Source of the DNA: Echinicola vietnamensis DSM 17526
Lineage (GTDB): Bacteria; Bacteroidota; Bacteroidia; Cytophagales; Cyclobacteriaceae
Reading direction: 5' to 3'
Assembly (NCBI RefSeq): GCF_000325705.1
Contig: NC_019904.1
Span: forward strand, 2,420,001 to 2,484,000
DNA: 64,000 bases
Each line of letters begins with the position of its first letter. Within the stretch, counting starts at the first letter, position 1. Made by a program: the position numbers and the translations under genes. The notes under the pieces were generated by a model. It ran no database searches. It was not told where the DNA came from and saw only the letters and a list, made by a program, of their open reading frames with translations. This document shows, piece by piece, positions 16,009-24,889 of this stretch.

Positions 16009-16827
16009 TTATTTTTTATCGGAAAACTTTTCCATGATTTCTTCAGAAATACCCGTGTTTGAATAACCTCCATCATGATAAAGGTTCTGCATGGTAACCA
16101 TTCTGGTGAAGTCAGAGAACAGCGATACAATGTATTCAGCACAAGCTTCGGCAGATGCATTTCCCAATGGAGAAACCGAATCGGCAAAATTATAGAAAGC
16201 GTCAAATCCTCCGATACCTGATCCTGCAGTGGTGACGGTAGGAGACTGGGAGATGGTATTGACCCTTACTTTCTTGGATTTCCCAAAACGATATCCAAAT
16301 CCCCTGGCGATGCTTTCCAAAAGGGCTTTGGCGTCGGCCATGTCAGTATAAAAAGGAAATACACGTTGGGCAGCGATATAAGAAAGTCCTACAATCGAAC
16401 CCCATTCGTTCATGATATCTTTTTTCTCGGCTACTTGCATCATTTTGTGAAATGATACGGCAGAGACATCATATGATTTCATCGCCCAATCATAGTTGAG
16501 GTCGCCGTAAGCACGGCCTTTTCGGATGTTTGGAGACATACCGATGGAGTGCAATAAAAAGTCAAAATTACCTCCTAAATATTCCTTGGCTTCATCGTAG
16601 AGCTTTTCAAGGTCTTCCACAGAAGTGGCGTCGGCCGGGATGACAATCGTGTCACACTCCTTGGCCAGTTCATTGATAGCGCCCATTCTCATGGCGATCG
16701 GGGCATTGGTCAATACAAACTTGGCACCCTGCTCTTTGGCTTTCAATGCAGTTTTCCAGGCGATGGAATTTTCGTCCAGTGCGCCCGTGATGATTCCTTT
16801 TTTTCCTTTAAGTAGGTTCTCAGGCAT
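16009..16827 (-). CDS. fabI: Enoyl-[acyl-carrier-protein] reductase (NADH)
   Basis: Reduces enoyl-ACP to acyl-ACP in the last step of each fatty-acid elongation cycle; FabI enzymes are the triclosan target. The protein has 272 residues. GIITGALDENSIAWKTA is the FabI-type cofactor motif. The catalytic residues Y150, Y160 and K167 keep the E. coli spacing (Y146, Y156, K163), and HSIGMSP lies at 93-99. The C-terminus includes the substrate-loop segment SGIGGFDAFYNF. It is a single gene downstream of recN with a gap of about 140 bases, so probably a separate transcript. Confidence 0.95.
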   Translation of the reverse strand: MPENLLKGKKGIITGALDENSIAWKTALKAKEQGAKFVLTNAPIAMRMGAINELAKECDTIVIPADATSVEDLEKLYDEAKEYLGGNFDFLLHSIGMSPNIRKGRAYGDLNYDWAMKSYDVSAVSFHKMMQVAEKKDIMNEWGSIVGLSYIAAQRVFPFYTDMADAKALLESIARGFGYRFGKSKKVRVNTISQSPTVTTAGSGIGGFDAFYNFADSVSPLGNASAEACAEYIVSLFSDFTRMVTMQNLYHDGGYSNTGISEEIMEKFSDKK

Positions 16828-16966
16828 GATTTATTTTTAAATTGATTATTCTCTAAATGCTAACAGGTAAAATTAATTAAAATTTCCCCTTTTTTTACAG
16901 TATATTTCTGAATATTGCCTTATAAACAGCGCAGAAATAAATCAGCGTGGCTCCGGTTGGGAGATC

Positions 16967-18619
16967 TTACTTTCCTAAAAGATCCATGGCACTTTTTACA
17001 GCACTTTCCGAAGGATTCGCTCCAGCGATCATTTTAGCGATTTCCGTTACGCGTTCCTCTTGGTTTAGTGCGCGGATTTTACTCATTGTTTTAGCGGCAC
17101 TGTTATCTTTATAAACGAAGTAATGTTTCTCACCCTTGGCGGCTACCTGTGGAAGGTGACTGATGCAGATGACTTGGTGTCTTTTGGCAATTTCCTGCAT
17201 CATCTGTACCATCTGAAGGGCCACCTCACCGGATATTCCAGTGTCTATTTCATCAAAGATCAGCGTAGGAAGGGCAACTTTATCGGCCATGATGTACTTG
17301 ATCGCAAACATCAGCCTGGAAAATTCACCACCTGAGGCTACTTGGCGGATAGGCTGGGGTTTTACGCCTTTATTGGCCGTAAAGAGGATTTCCACTTCAT
17401 CTTTACCAGAAGGAGTGGGGTCAGTTGTTCGGTGTGATATTTCTATATTGGCATTTTCCATGCCCAGATGAGCCAATAGCCCTGTGATTTCTTCCGCAAA
17501 TCCCTTGAAATGACGTTGACGTTTTTGCGAAAGCTTAGCTCCTGTTTGGGAAAGTATTTCCCACGTTTGGTCCATTTCGGCCTTTAGCTGCTCCAGCTCT
17601 TCATCCAGGTTGCCTATCTGAAAAGCTTTATCGGCCAGCGTTTTTTCGAGGGCTATAAGTTCTTCTACCGTCTGCACACCATGTTTTTTCTGGAGCTGGT
17701 AGATCTTACTGAGCCGTTCCCTGATCTCTTCGAGCTTGTCAAAATCAACCTCGATTTTACCATCTTCATCTTCTAAACTCGCAGCAATGTCATTTACTTC
17801 AATGCATACACTATCAAATCGCTCTTTGAGCTCATCAAAACGGCTGCTGTACCTGCCCAGTTGTTGGAATCCTTGGTTGATCTGCATGAGCAGGGTGGTG
17901 GCTCCTAATTCGTCGCCGTTAAAAAGCTGTAGGTTTTCATTGATCTTGGATTTGATTTCCTCGGCATTGTCCAAGACTTCCTGTTCGTTTTCCAAGGTTT
18001 CTTGTTCCCCTTCCTGCAGTTGGAGAGCAGAGAGCTCTTCTAGCTGAAATTGATTGAAATCGGCTTCCTTACGTAATTCAGCGGCTTCATGTACTAGCTT
18101 TTCATAGGACTTTTTGGCTTTTCTGTATGCGGTGTATGCCGTGGAATACTGTGTTTTTTCCGTTTTGGTATCAGCAAATGCATCGATTAGACTGAGCTGG
18201 TATTCACCGGCGGCCAAGAGCAGGGTGTCATGCTGCGAATGGATGTCCATCAATGCTTTCCCCAACGATTTTAGGATGTCTAACTTTACGGGAGTGTCAT
18301 TCACAAAGGCCCTGGACTTGCCTGCTGGGGTGATTTCCCTGCGAATAATACACTGGGGATCATAGTCCAGGTCTTCCGCTTGAAAATAGGCTTCCAAACC
18401 GTAATTGGCGATTTCAAATACGCCTTCAATGATGCATTTTTTCTCATCATTGAATAGCGCTTTGGTGTCGGCACGGTTTCCCAACAATAGCCCAATGGCT
18501 CCCAGCATAATGGATTTACCCGCTCCGGTTTCACCTGTAATCATGTTTAGCCCCTTTGAAGGCCCCATTTCAAGGGTTTCAATCAAGGCGTAGTTGGTGA
18601 TGCTCAAGTTCTTTAGCAT
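16967..18619 (-). CDS. recN: DNA repair protein RecN
   Basis: SMC-like ATPase that acts early in recombinational repair of double-strand breaks. The protein has 550 residues. The Walker A motif GETGAGKS is at 29-36. A central coiled coil spans about 150-370, rich in Glu, Leu and Lys. The signature ASGGEFSRLMFAIKYI and Walker B LIFDEIDTGISGE are near the C-terminus. The length matches RecN rather than full SMC or SbcC. It lies upstream of fabI on the minus strand and about 150 bases after the DUF4835 gene. Confidence 0.95.
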   Translation of the reverse strand: MLKNLSITNYALIETLEMGPSKGLNMITGETGAGKSIMLGAIGLLLGNRADTKALFNDEKKCIIEGVFEIANYGLEAYFQAEDLDYDPQCIIRREITPAGKSRAFVNDTPVKLDILKSLGKALMDIHSQHDTLLLAAGEYQLSLIDAFADTKTEKTQYSTAYTAYRKAKKSYEKLVHEAAELRKEADFNQFQLEELSALQLQEGEQETLENEQEVLDNAEEIKSKINENLQLFNGDELGATTLLMQINQGFQQLGRYSSRFDELKERFDSVCIEVNDIAASLEDEDGKIEVDFDKLEEIRERLSKIYQLQKKHGVQTVEELIALEKTLADKAFQIGNLDEELEQLKAEMDQTWEILSQTGAKLSQKRQRHFKGFAEEITGLLAHLGMENANIEISHRTTDPTPSGKDEVEILFTANKGVKPQPIRQVASGGEFSRLMFAIKYIMADKVALPTLIFDEIDTGISGEVALQMVQMMQEIAKRHQVICISHLPQVAAKGEKHYFVYKDNSAAKTMSKIRALNQEERVTEIAKMIAGANPSESAVKSAMDLLGK

Positions 18620-18770
18620 ACAATAAAATCGGTTTTCAGCTTAGCGAATGTAAAGTTACAAGGATTTTTATGGTTGTAAAGTCGAATGATGGTAAGCTTG
18701 TCAAGTTTAGCGTTGACCTTCCCTTATTCGCGACTTTTGGATGACCTTTCCTGGGAAGCAAAGAGGCCTA

Positions 18771-19670
18771 CTACAAAATAGCATTGTATTTTCTGGCATT
18801 GTTGGGGTCCACTTGAAGCAGGTACTCCACCGCTTGCGCTTTGAGGTCTTCAGGGGCATTTTTGAGCACTTTGGCGATTTCATCTGATTTTGCATCCATA
18901 AAGGAAATGGTGAGAATACTGTTGGGCTGGATGTTATTGACCTCTGAAAGCTTACCCAATGCTTTTGTGATGTTCTCGTATGCTTTTTCGGAATTTTGGG
19001 TCAGCATGTCTAGGCCTCTGCGGTGGTAAAGGTAATAGGCTTCTCGTATGGCTCTGGTGACCTGAGAGCTGTATAATTCATCAATTAGCCAATAGCGATT
19101 CCGCCGGTTGCTAGGGTCTTGGTCCCATCCGAGCCTGGAAGATTGCAAGGCATTGGAGACAATGTTGTTTGCAATCTCAAAATACGGTTCGCCGCCCTCT
19201 GGAGAAAAGGTGTCATAATCAATCCCAATGACAATGTAGGCGTAATAGGCAAGAAGCGAAGTGATTTCGTTCAGATAGGAATAGCGGTTAAATTCCATGG
19301 GCTGAGATTCCTTGAATTCAAAATTCCAGTTCCTGTCCACAAAATTAAAGGTGAGGGTTTCATAACTGGTGCCATATACTGGTCTTACAGCTTGGATCTG
19401 AACAGTCGCTTCGAAGTATCCCACCTGCGGCATATCGTTAATGGTGATAAGCATGTTTCCCTTGATCCTTTCTGCGGCATCGTATTGGTCATTGGACCAA
19501 CTTCGCCCATTGAGAAACTGCTCGAAGGAGTTTTTCATCTGGTCAAAAATGTCCTTGTTTTGGGTCCTGGCACGGTCACTGTTGATGGTGACGGTAAAAT
19601 TCAGTTCCTGGGCCATCCCTTGGAAGGTAATGGAGAAAAATAATAGGAATAAAAAGAAATGGTTTCTCAT
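18771..19670 (-). CDS. DUF4835 family exported protein
   Basis: A 299-residue protein with a clear signal peptide (residues 1-20, ending GMAQ) followed by ELNFTVTINSDRARTQNKD. This is characteristic of the Bacteroidota-specific DUF4835 family, usually found between coaBC and recN as here. No enzymatic motif is visible; the body is mixed alpha/beta with several aromatic residues. It is probably periplasmic or outer-membrane associated. The family function is unknown to me. It follows coaBC after about 55 bases and may share its transcript. Confidence 0.85.
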   Translation of the reverse strand: MRNHFFLFLLFFSITFQGMAQELNFTVTINSDRARTQNKDIFDQMKNSFEQFLNGRSWSNDQYDAAERIKGNMLITINDMPQVGYFEATVQIQAVRPVYGTSYETLTFNFVDRNWNFEFKESQPMEFNRYSYLNEITSLLAYYAYIVIGIDYDTFSPEGGEPYFEIANNIVSNALQSSRLGWDQDPSNRRNRYWLIDELYSSQVTRAIREAYYLYHRRGLDMLTQNSEKAYENITKALGKLSEVNNIQPNSILTISFMDAKSDEIAKVLKNAPEDLKAQAVEYLLQVDPNNARKYNAIL

Positions 19671-19725
19671 ATGCTCAAAATATTGCCCCTAAATATAAAA
19701 AAATATGGTTGGAATTGACTTCCCG

Positions 19726-20925
19726 CTAAAGGTCTTTTACAATGTGATCTACGATCAAGGCCGCTACCGCTGACTTAGGCAGCAATGGGGAAGCATCGCT
19801 CTTTCCAGACTTATGATAAATCGTGATTTTATTGGTGTCATGCTTGAACCCAGCACCTTTGTCCTGCATGGAATTCAGGACTATAAAATCGAAGTTTTTC
19901 TCTTTCAGTTTGGCCAATGCATGCTTTTCCTCTTGGTTGGTTTCCAGCGCAAACCCTACATGGTATTGGTCTTCCGATTTTTCTTTGCCGAGGGTTTTGG
20001 CGATGTCTATATTCTTTTTGAGGAGAATGCTGAGGTCATCAGTTGATTTCTTGATTTTTTCCTGGGCCTGAACCGCTGGTGCATAGTCGGCTACCGCTGC
20101 CGCAAAAACACTGATTTTGGCATGGGGATGGGCTTTTTGGGCGGCCTCGAACATGTCCTGTGCACTGGTGACATGGACGGTGGTAATGTTGGGATGGTGG
20201 CTTTTTTCGTGGGATGGTCCCATGACCAGCGTGACTTTAGCGCCTCTGTTGGCCATGTTTTCAGCAATGGCCACTCCCATCTTGCCACTGGAGTGATTAC
20301 CGATGTACCGCACCGGATCAATGGCCTCTTGTGTTGGTCCTGCCGTGACCAGAGCGGTTTGATCTTTTAGGTCACTTGAAGTGTGAAAATGCGAAATTAC
20401 TTTTTCCACGATGTGTTCTGGTTCCCTCATTCTTCCTTGACCACTCAGGCCGCTGGCAAGCTCACCACTTTCTGCATCCAGAAGGATGTTGCCAAAGGTT
20501 TGAACAAGGTAAAGGTTAGACGTGACCGCTGGATGCTGGTACATGTCCAGGTCCATGGCTGGAGCCAGCATCACTGGACACCTTGCGGACAGGTAGGTGG
20601 CGACAAGCAAATTATCCGAATTGCCGTGGGCAAGTTTGGAAAGTGTGCTGGCACTCAAAGGGGCAATAATAAAAAGATCTGCCCATAAGCCCAATTCGAC
20701 ATGATTGTTCCATTCACCTGTGTCGTCCTTATGAAATCGGTGGTAAACAGGTTTCTTGGAGAGGGTCGAAAGGGTAAGGGGAGTAATAAAGTCAAGAGCA
20801 GAAGTACTCATGATGATTTGTACTTCTGCTCCTTCTTTGACCAATAGCCTGGTCAAATGAGCTGCTTTATAGGCGGCTATACTGCCTGTGATGCCCAGTA
20901 ATATGCGTTTGCCCTGCAGCTGCAT
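19726..20925 (-). CDS. coaBC: Bifunctional phosphopantothenoylcysteine synthetase/decarboxylase
   Basis: Fused enzyme of coenzyme A synthesis (399 residues). The N-terminal flavin-dependent CoaC domain covers ~1-180, starting with GITGSIAAYK. The C-terminal CoaB ligase domain opens at VTAGPTQEAIDPVRYIGNHS and has the NHSSGKMG loop. The CoaC histidine H75 is present (NNHVELGLWAD). The two other residues known as important in E. coli Dfp differ: position 125 is Asp (PAMD instead of PAMN) and position 158 is Ser (LASGLSGQGRM instead of ACG..G.GRM). Both domains are complete, so this is a variation of the site and not a broken gene. It follows rpoZ after 6 bases. Confidence 0.94.
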   Translation of the reverse strand: MQLQGKRILLGITGSIAAYKAAHLTRLLVKEGAEVQIIMSTSALDFITPLTLSTLSKKPVYHRFHKDDTGEWNNHVELGLWADLFIIAPLSASTLSKLAHGNSDNLLVATYLSARCPVMLAPAMDLDMYQHPAVTSNLYLVQTFGNILLDAESGELASGLSGQGRMREPEHIVEKVISHFHTSSDLKDQTALVTAGPTQEAIDPVRYIGNHSSGKMGVAIAENMANRGAKVTLVMGPSHEKSHHPNITTVHVTSAQDMFEAAQKAHPHAKISVFAAAVADYAPAVQAQEKIKKSTDDLSILLKKNIDIAKTLGKEKSEDQYHVGFALETNQEEKHALAKLKEKNFDFIVLNSMQDKGAGFKHDTNKITIYHKSGKSDASPLLPKSAVAALIVDHIVKDL

Positions 20926-20931
20926 CTGCTT

Positions 20932-21252
20932 TTATAGTTCTTCTCCGCTTTCTTCTTCAGGTCTTCTGAAGTGTACTTTTCCTTCCAAGTATTCTTCCAT
21001 GGCCAAAGTAGAAGGCTTCGGCATTCGCTCATAGAACTTGGAAATTTCGATCTGCTCTTTGTTTTCGAATACTTCTTCCAAGTTGTCCACAGTGGAAGCA
21101 AATTCAGACAATTTAGTGTTGAGTTCTTCCTTAGTAGCCAAGGAGATTTGCTTGGCCCGCTGGGAAACGATATGAATGGACTCGTACAAGTTGCCGGATA
21201 CGGCTGCGACTTTGTCCAAGTCTCTAGTGATAATTGAAGGATTAACTGCCAT
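20932..21252 (-). CDS. rpoZ: DNA-directed RNA polymerase omega subunit (Rpb6 family)
   Basis: A 106-residue small subunit of RNA polymerase. It contains the Rpb6/omega pattern SGNLYESIHIVSQRAKQIS, which helps assemble and stabilise the beta-prime subunit, and an acidic C-terminal tail. The ATG at 21252 is chosen; a TTG three codons earlier is possible. Bacteroidota omega is divergent and often annotated only as a hypothetical or Rpb6-family protein. The coaBC gene begins 6 bases after its stop, the classic rpoZ-coaBC neighbourhood, and bamD lies 26 bases upstream. Confidence 0.88.
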   Translation of the reverse strand: MAVNPSIITRDLDKVAAVSGNLYESIHIVSQRAKQISLATKEELNTKLSEFASTVDNLEEVFENKEQIEISKFYERMPKPSTLAMEEYLEGKVHFRRPEEESGEEL

Positions 21253-21278
21253 ATGAATCAATTGTTTATTTTCTTTAT

Positions 21279-22229
21279 TTAATTGGAATTGGCTCCAGTT
21301 TCAGGAGTAACGGCTTGTTCAAGTTCTTTGTTCTCTTCCGCTTCTTTTTCTTGTGCCTCCCTAGCTTCTTGCTCTAGTTTCCTGAGCTCATCGTATTGTT
21401 TCTTCATCTTTTGATGAGAAGTGAGCTCTTCTTTGGTTTCTGCAATTAAGGTAGCTACCTCATTCTGATACTCACTTTTGGGATATTTCCGTTGGAATTC
21501 ATCTCCAAATTCAAGGGCTTGATTGAGTCGCTCTTCTTTCTTGTTAAAGACACTTCGCTCAGCATAAGCCGAACTGACCTCTACCAACTTAAAGGCAAGC
21601 TCTTCGTTGTGTTCACTGTTGGGATAGGATTTAACGAAATTCTGGAAGTTTACAATGCAGGCCAAATAAAACTGTCCGGGGAAAAGTCCTTCTGTCAAAC
21701 GATAATACATGCTGGCCTCTTCATAGGCTTTTTTCTCAAAACGAGATTGCAGGTTATCGATCATGCCCATTGCTCTTTCGTAAGAATCCGATTGCGGAAA
21801 ACGGTTGATGAACTGTTGGATGGCGGCGACTGCTTCTCGGCTACTCTTTTGGTCCAAGTTGTAATCAGGTGCATCCAAGTAAAGGGAGTAAGCGTGCATG
21901 AAAAGCGCTTCTTCGGCTAAGGGGCTACGGCTGAAGCTTTCATAAAAGGTGTTGAAATAACTCGCTGCCTCGATATAGCGCTTTAACCTAAAATGCGCAT
22001 AGGCGTAGTTAAACTGCGCCAATTCCGACTTTTCACTACCACGAATTACGGGAAGGACCTTATCATAGAGAATAATGGCCTTGTTGTACTCTCCTTCTTC
22101 GTAGTATTCATTGGCTGCGGTATAAACTTCGTCCCAATTGGTGCTTTTTTCCAATTTGTAGAATTTTCCACAAGCACCAAGGGTCAATACCATTGCCAAG
22201 AGCAATATATGTCTAATTGTATTCTTCAT
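21279..22229 (-). CDS. bamD: Outer membrane protein assembly factor BamD-like lipoprotein
   Basis: A TPR lipoprotein of the BAM complex that helps BamA insert beta-barrels into the outer membrane. From the ATG at 22229 it has 316 residues. The signal peptide ends in lipobox LGAC (C20). Several TPR units follow (for example NEYYEEGEYNKAIILYDKVL and the SPLAEEALFMHAYS region), and a Lys/Glu-rich coiled tail runs from about 255 to 310. The in-frame codons upstream of 22229 would precede the signal peptide and are rejected. It sits at the head of bamD-rpoZ-coaBC, a conserved Bacteroidota cluster. Confidence 0.9.
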   Translation of the reverse strand: MKNTIRHILLLAMVLTLGACGKFYKLEKSTNWDEVYTAANEYYEEGEYNKAIILYDKVLPVIRGSEKSELAQFNYAYAHFRLKRYIEAASYFNTFYESFSRSPLAEEALFMHAYSLYLDAPDYNLDQKSSREAVAAIQQFINRFPQSDSYERAMGMIDNLQSRFEKKAYEEASMYYRLTEGLFPGQFYLACIVNFQNFVKSYPNSEHNEELAFKLVEVSSAYAERSVFNKKEERLNQALEFGDEFQRKYPKSEYQNEVATLIAETKEELTSHQKMKKQYDELRKLEQEAREAQEKEAEENKELEQAVTPETGANSN

Positions 22230-22298
22230 ATTTTCAATCTGCAAATATAAGGGAATTTGATTCGGTATCAAAGTTACTTTGGAGCGATGTATGGAGAC

Positions 22299-23015
22299 TT
22301 ATTTTTTGACAACGAGCTTTTTGGTGACGATATTTTTTCCATCCACCATTAGTGTGTAAAAATAGACCCCTGGATTGAAATCGCTCACGTTAATGAGGAC
22401 GGTTTTTTGTTGGGGAGAAAGGGCGAGCTCCTCGATAGGGTTACCGATAAAACTATTGATGAGCAATTTAATGTTTGCATTGGGGTTTTTAATTTGGTAA
22501 TCAATTTGTGCGATCCTATTACTGGGATTGGGATAGACACTTCCAAACGAAATGTCTTTGTGGTTGATGGCTTCATCATCCTTCGGGGCAAATGCTTCGT
22601 ATGTCCCTTCGATGATGAAAACATCCCGTAAGTTTGCCGTATTGGAGAAATGTAGGTCAAAAGTTCCCTTGGTTTCGGTGATGCCCAATTTAAATTCAAT
22701 GTACAAATCCGTGAAGATTTCATTGGGCGCTAGGGTGACTTTGATTTTGGAGATGTCCATTCTTGGATCAAAACAGGTATCGCCTATGCATACTTTGATG
22801 TCCTGAGAAGAACCGATCTCTCCTCTCATGAACTTCATGATGTATTCTTTCTTTTCGTTTGAGGTGTTTTGTAGAATGATGGATTTGCGTTGGGTATCAT
22901 CAATTTTACCCGTAAACTGCACTTTTTCGCTCAAGACATGCACCTGCCTGGCTTCAGCTGTGACAAGCTGAAATAACATGAAAATAAAAATGAATAGCGA
23001 TAAAAAATTTTTCAT
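22299..23015 (-). CDS. Small exported protein with T9SS type A C-terminal sorting domain
   Basis: A 238-residue protein. A signal peptide covers residues 1-22. A beta-rich middle domain follows, with one CIGDTCFD cysteine pair, and then a Por-secretion C-terminal domain. That domain starts near SFGSVYPNPSNRIAQIDYQI, contains NVSDFNPGVYFYTLMVDG and ends in KKLVVKK. The terminal domain directs export through the type IX secretion system and anchoring to the cell surface. The passenger is only about 125 residues and shows no enzyme motif, so it may be an adhesive or structural surface protein. It lies between bamD and the OstA-like gene, all on the minus strand. Confidence 0.85.
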   Translation of the reverse strand: MKNFLSLFIFIFMLFQLVTAEARQVHVLSEKVQFTGKIDDTQRKSIILQNTSNEKKEYIMKFMRGEIGSSQDIKVCIGDTCFDPRMDISKIKVTLAPNEIFTDLYIEFKLGITETKGTFDLHFSNTANLRDVFIIEGTYEAFAPKDDEAINHKDISFGSVYPNPSNRIAQIDYQIKNPNANIKLLINSFIGNPIEELALSPQQKTVLINVSDFNPGVYFYTLMVDGKNIVTKKLVVKK

Positions 23016-23190
23016 GTAGATGCTCTCTCGATATGATATTCGTTTAAGTGTATGACTTTCTAAATCTTATACGTATAAAAATACCGATTAGGTTTGTGGT
23101 TTTAAAGGAAAGTGGGTTAAAAAATGTTAACCCCTTTAAAATTTTTTTTAAGCGGTAACGTTTGTTAAAATTTGTTAACACTAAAAACGC

Positions 23191-24837
23191 CTAACTTTTC
23201 GTTTTTGCTTGGTCTTTGAGCCATTTTTCTATAATGAGTTGGATGTCATCTTCGTCAGGATAAGGGATGCGGATATTGGGTTCGTTAAAAAGGTTTTGAG
23301 GATTTTCCGGTTGTTTGATCGGGGTTCGCCATTCCAGGAGTATTTCTAATGTGGGGCGTTCTTCTGCTCTCCAGACAAATCCTTCAAGCTTGGTATTTTC
23401 TTCATTGAGCATATGTGGAGGGGTGAAGGAAGCCTCCGGATTAATGGTATGATTGATTTTGACCACATTGCCATTCTCAAAATGCATGAAGATTTTCCCA
23501 CATAAAAGGGAGTTTACCCCTTGGAGAGTGGTGTCATTTTCGAGGGCAAAGTAAAGAGATTCTCCATTTCCTTCCACTTCCAGGAGGCTCATGTCACCGT
23601 CTTCAAAAAAGCCGACCATCTGGCGCCCTTTGATTTGATTGAAATTCGCGATAGTATCCGCTGTGATGGCAAAGGCATTGTCTTTCAAAAAAGCCCTGTC
23701 GATGTCCTCATTGGCGATTAGGAAGTGGATGCTGTCGGCAGAAATTTGGCTTTTATTGTTCCATAATAATGGATCACCGTAAAGGTAAATGGTAGAGTCC
23801 GCGTACATGTAGACCGTGGAATCCGCCCTGCCTGACATTTCCCCTTTGATCATACGGGTGTTTGGGTAGGCGAGCATATGACGGTTTGCCGCAGCTTCAC
23901 TGTCCTGACTGATCAACGTGTCCGCTGCCATGTACATGGTGTCCGCTTCAAAATACTTCTGCACTAGTGCGTTGCCATAAACTTCTGAGTATTTTTTTTC
24001 TTCCCAATACTTGCCTACATCACCAAACACTTCAATGTTACGTTCTTTGTTAAAAATGCTGACATTGTCCTTGCCTTCGTAATATTTTTTGGTTTCATCA
24101 TAAAAAAGTTCATCTCCCGTGACTTTACTGGTTTCATTCTCTACATCCCCTTCATAAAACCTGAACAGTTTGTTCTGGGTGTCATAATAGCTTCCCTTTT
24201 TGGCGTTAAGCTCATCTCCTTTTTCAGACCGGATATTGGTAAGCCCTTCTGTTTCTGCGATTTTTGGGACGGTAAAATAATATAGAATGTTTGATTTCAG
24301 GGTGTATTCTGGGTTGACCAAAATGACATTGTCGGTGAAGGTGATTTTTTCCTCTTGCGTTTCGTAAAGCCCTTTTTGGCTGGTGAGCACATTGGTGCTG
24401 TCCACTACTTTGCCGGAATTAAAATATTCGGCCACTCCTGACCTTCTGTTGTAATCTAAAAAATTCGTGTACAAAGTGGTTCCGGCCTTCACGAAGACGA
24501 CATTGTCCCGTAATTTGGCCATGTAGGTGTTGCCGTTGTAATCGGCATAATAGCAGGTAATGGTGATCGTGTCCTTGGGGTTTTCTATTCTGACATTGCC
24601 AAAAAGCTCTGATTTGTTCCCTTTTTGATCATAATAAGCAGAGTCACAGTAAATGGTGAACTCTTTTTGCTTCATGATGATGTTGCCGTAGACTTTTTGG
24701 ATCTGTGTAGCTTCGACCCGATGAATGCTATCGGCTTTATTTAAGCCGAGGAAATCCCTGGATTGTTGTGCCTTGGAGAGCTGGGCACTGAGGATAAAAC
24801 ACCATAAAGTTACGAAATATGTAAAGGTCTTTTTTAG
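23191..24837 (-). CDS. OstA-like (LptA/LptD-N-related) protein
   Basis: A 548-residue exported protein with an N-terminal signal peptide ending at LSKAQ. Repeated OstA-like beta-jellyroll units follow, with recurrent patterns such as NIIMKQKEFTIYCDSAYYDQ, ELFGNVRIENPKDTITI and NVSIFNKERNIEVFGDVG. These mark the LptA/LptD N-terminal family that carries lipopolysaccharide across the periplasm. Bacteroidota have long multi-repeat versions like this one. The C-terminal ~100 residues are less typical and end in a charged tail. The ATG at 24837 is used because it directly precedes the signal peptide. It is divergent from tilS with only about 50 bases between the starts, so both promoters must lie in or near that gap. 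Confidence 0.85.
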   Translation of the reverse strand, partial: LKKTFTYFVTLWCFILSAQLSKAQQSRDFLGLNKADSIHRVEATQIQKVYGNIIMKQKEFTIYCDSAYYDQKGNKSELFGNVRIENPKDTITITCYYADYNGNTYMAKLRDNVVFVKAGTTLYTNFLDYNRRSGVAEYFNSGKVVDSTNVLTSQKGLYETQEEKITFTDNVILVNPEYTLKSNILYYFTVPKIAETEGLTNIRSEKGDELNAKKGSYYDTQNKLFRFYEGDVENETSKVTGDELFYDETKKYYEGKDNVSIFNKERNIEVFGDVGKYWEEKKYSEVYGNALVQKYFEADTMYMAADTLISQDSEAAANRHMLAYPNTRMIKGEMSGRADSTVYMYADSTIYLYGDPLLWNNKSQISADSIHFLIANEDIDRAFLKDNAFAITADTIANFNQIKGRQMVGFFEDGDMSLLEVEGNGESLYFALENDTTLQGVNSLLCGKIFMHFENGNVVKINHTINPEASFTPPHMLNEENTKLEGFVWRAEERPTLEILLEWRTPIKQPENPQNLFNEPNIRIPYPDEDDIQLIIEKWLKDQAKTKS

Positions 24838-24889
24838 CATTTGGATACGTATCAGCGACAAAATTAATCAAAAATGGTATTTTTGGGTT

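Noticed and set aside
19119..19643. Long open frame (174 codons) on the plus strand across the DUF4835 gene
   Set aside because: It lies wholly antisense to a gene with a signal peptide and family match, and its translation has no protein-like features.
24878..24885. TATTTTTG just before tilS as a -7 promoter element
   Set aside because: No TTG lies 19-21 bases upstream, and the start would fall on the ATG itself; a leaderless mRNA is possible but unsupported.
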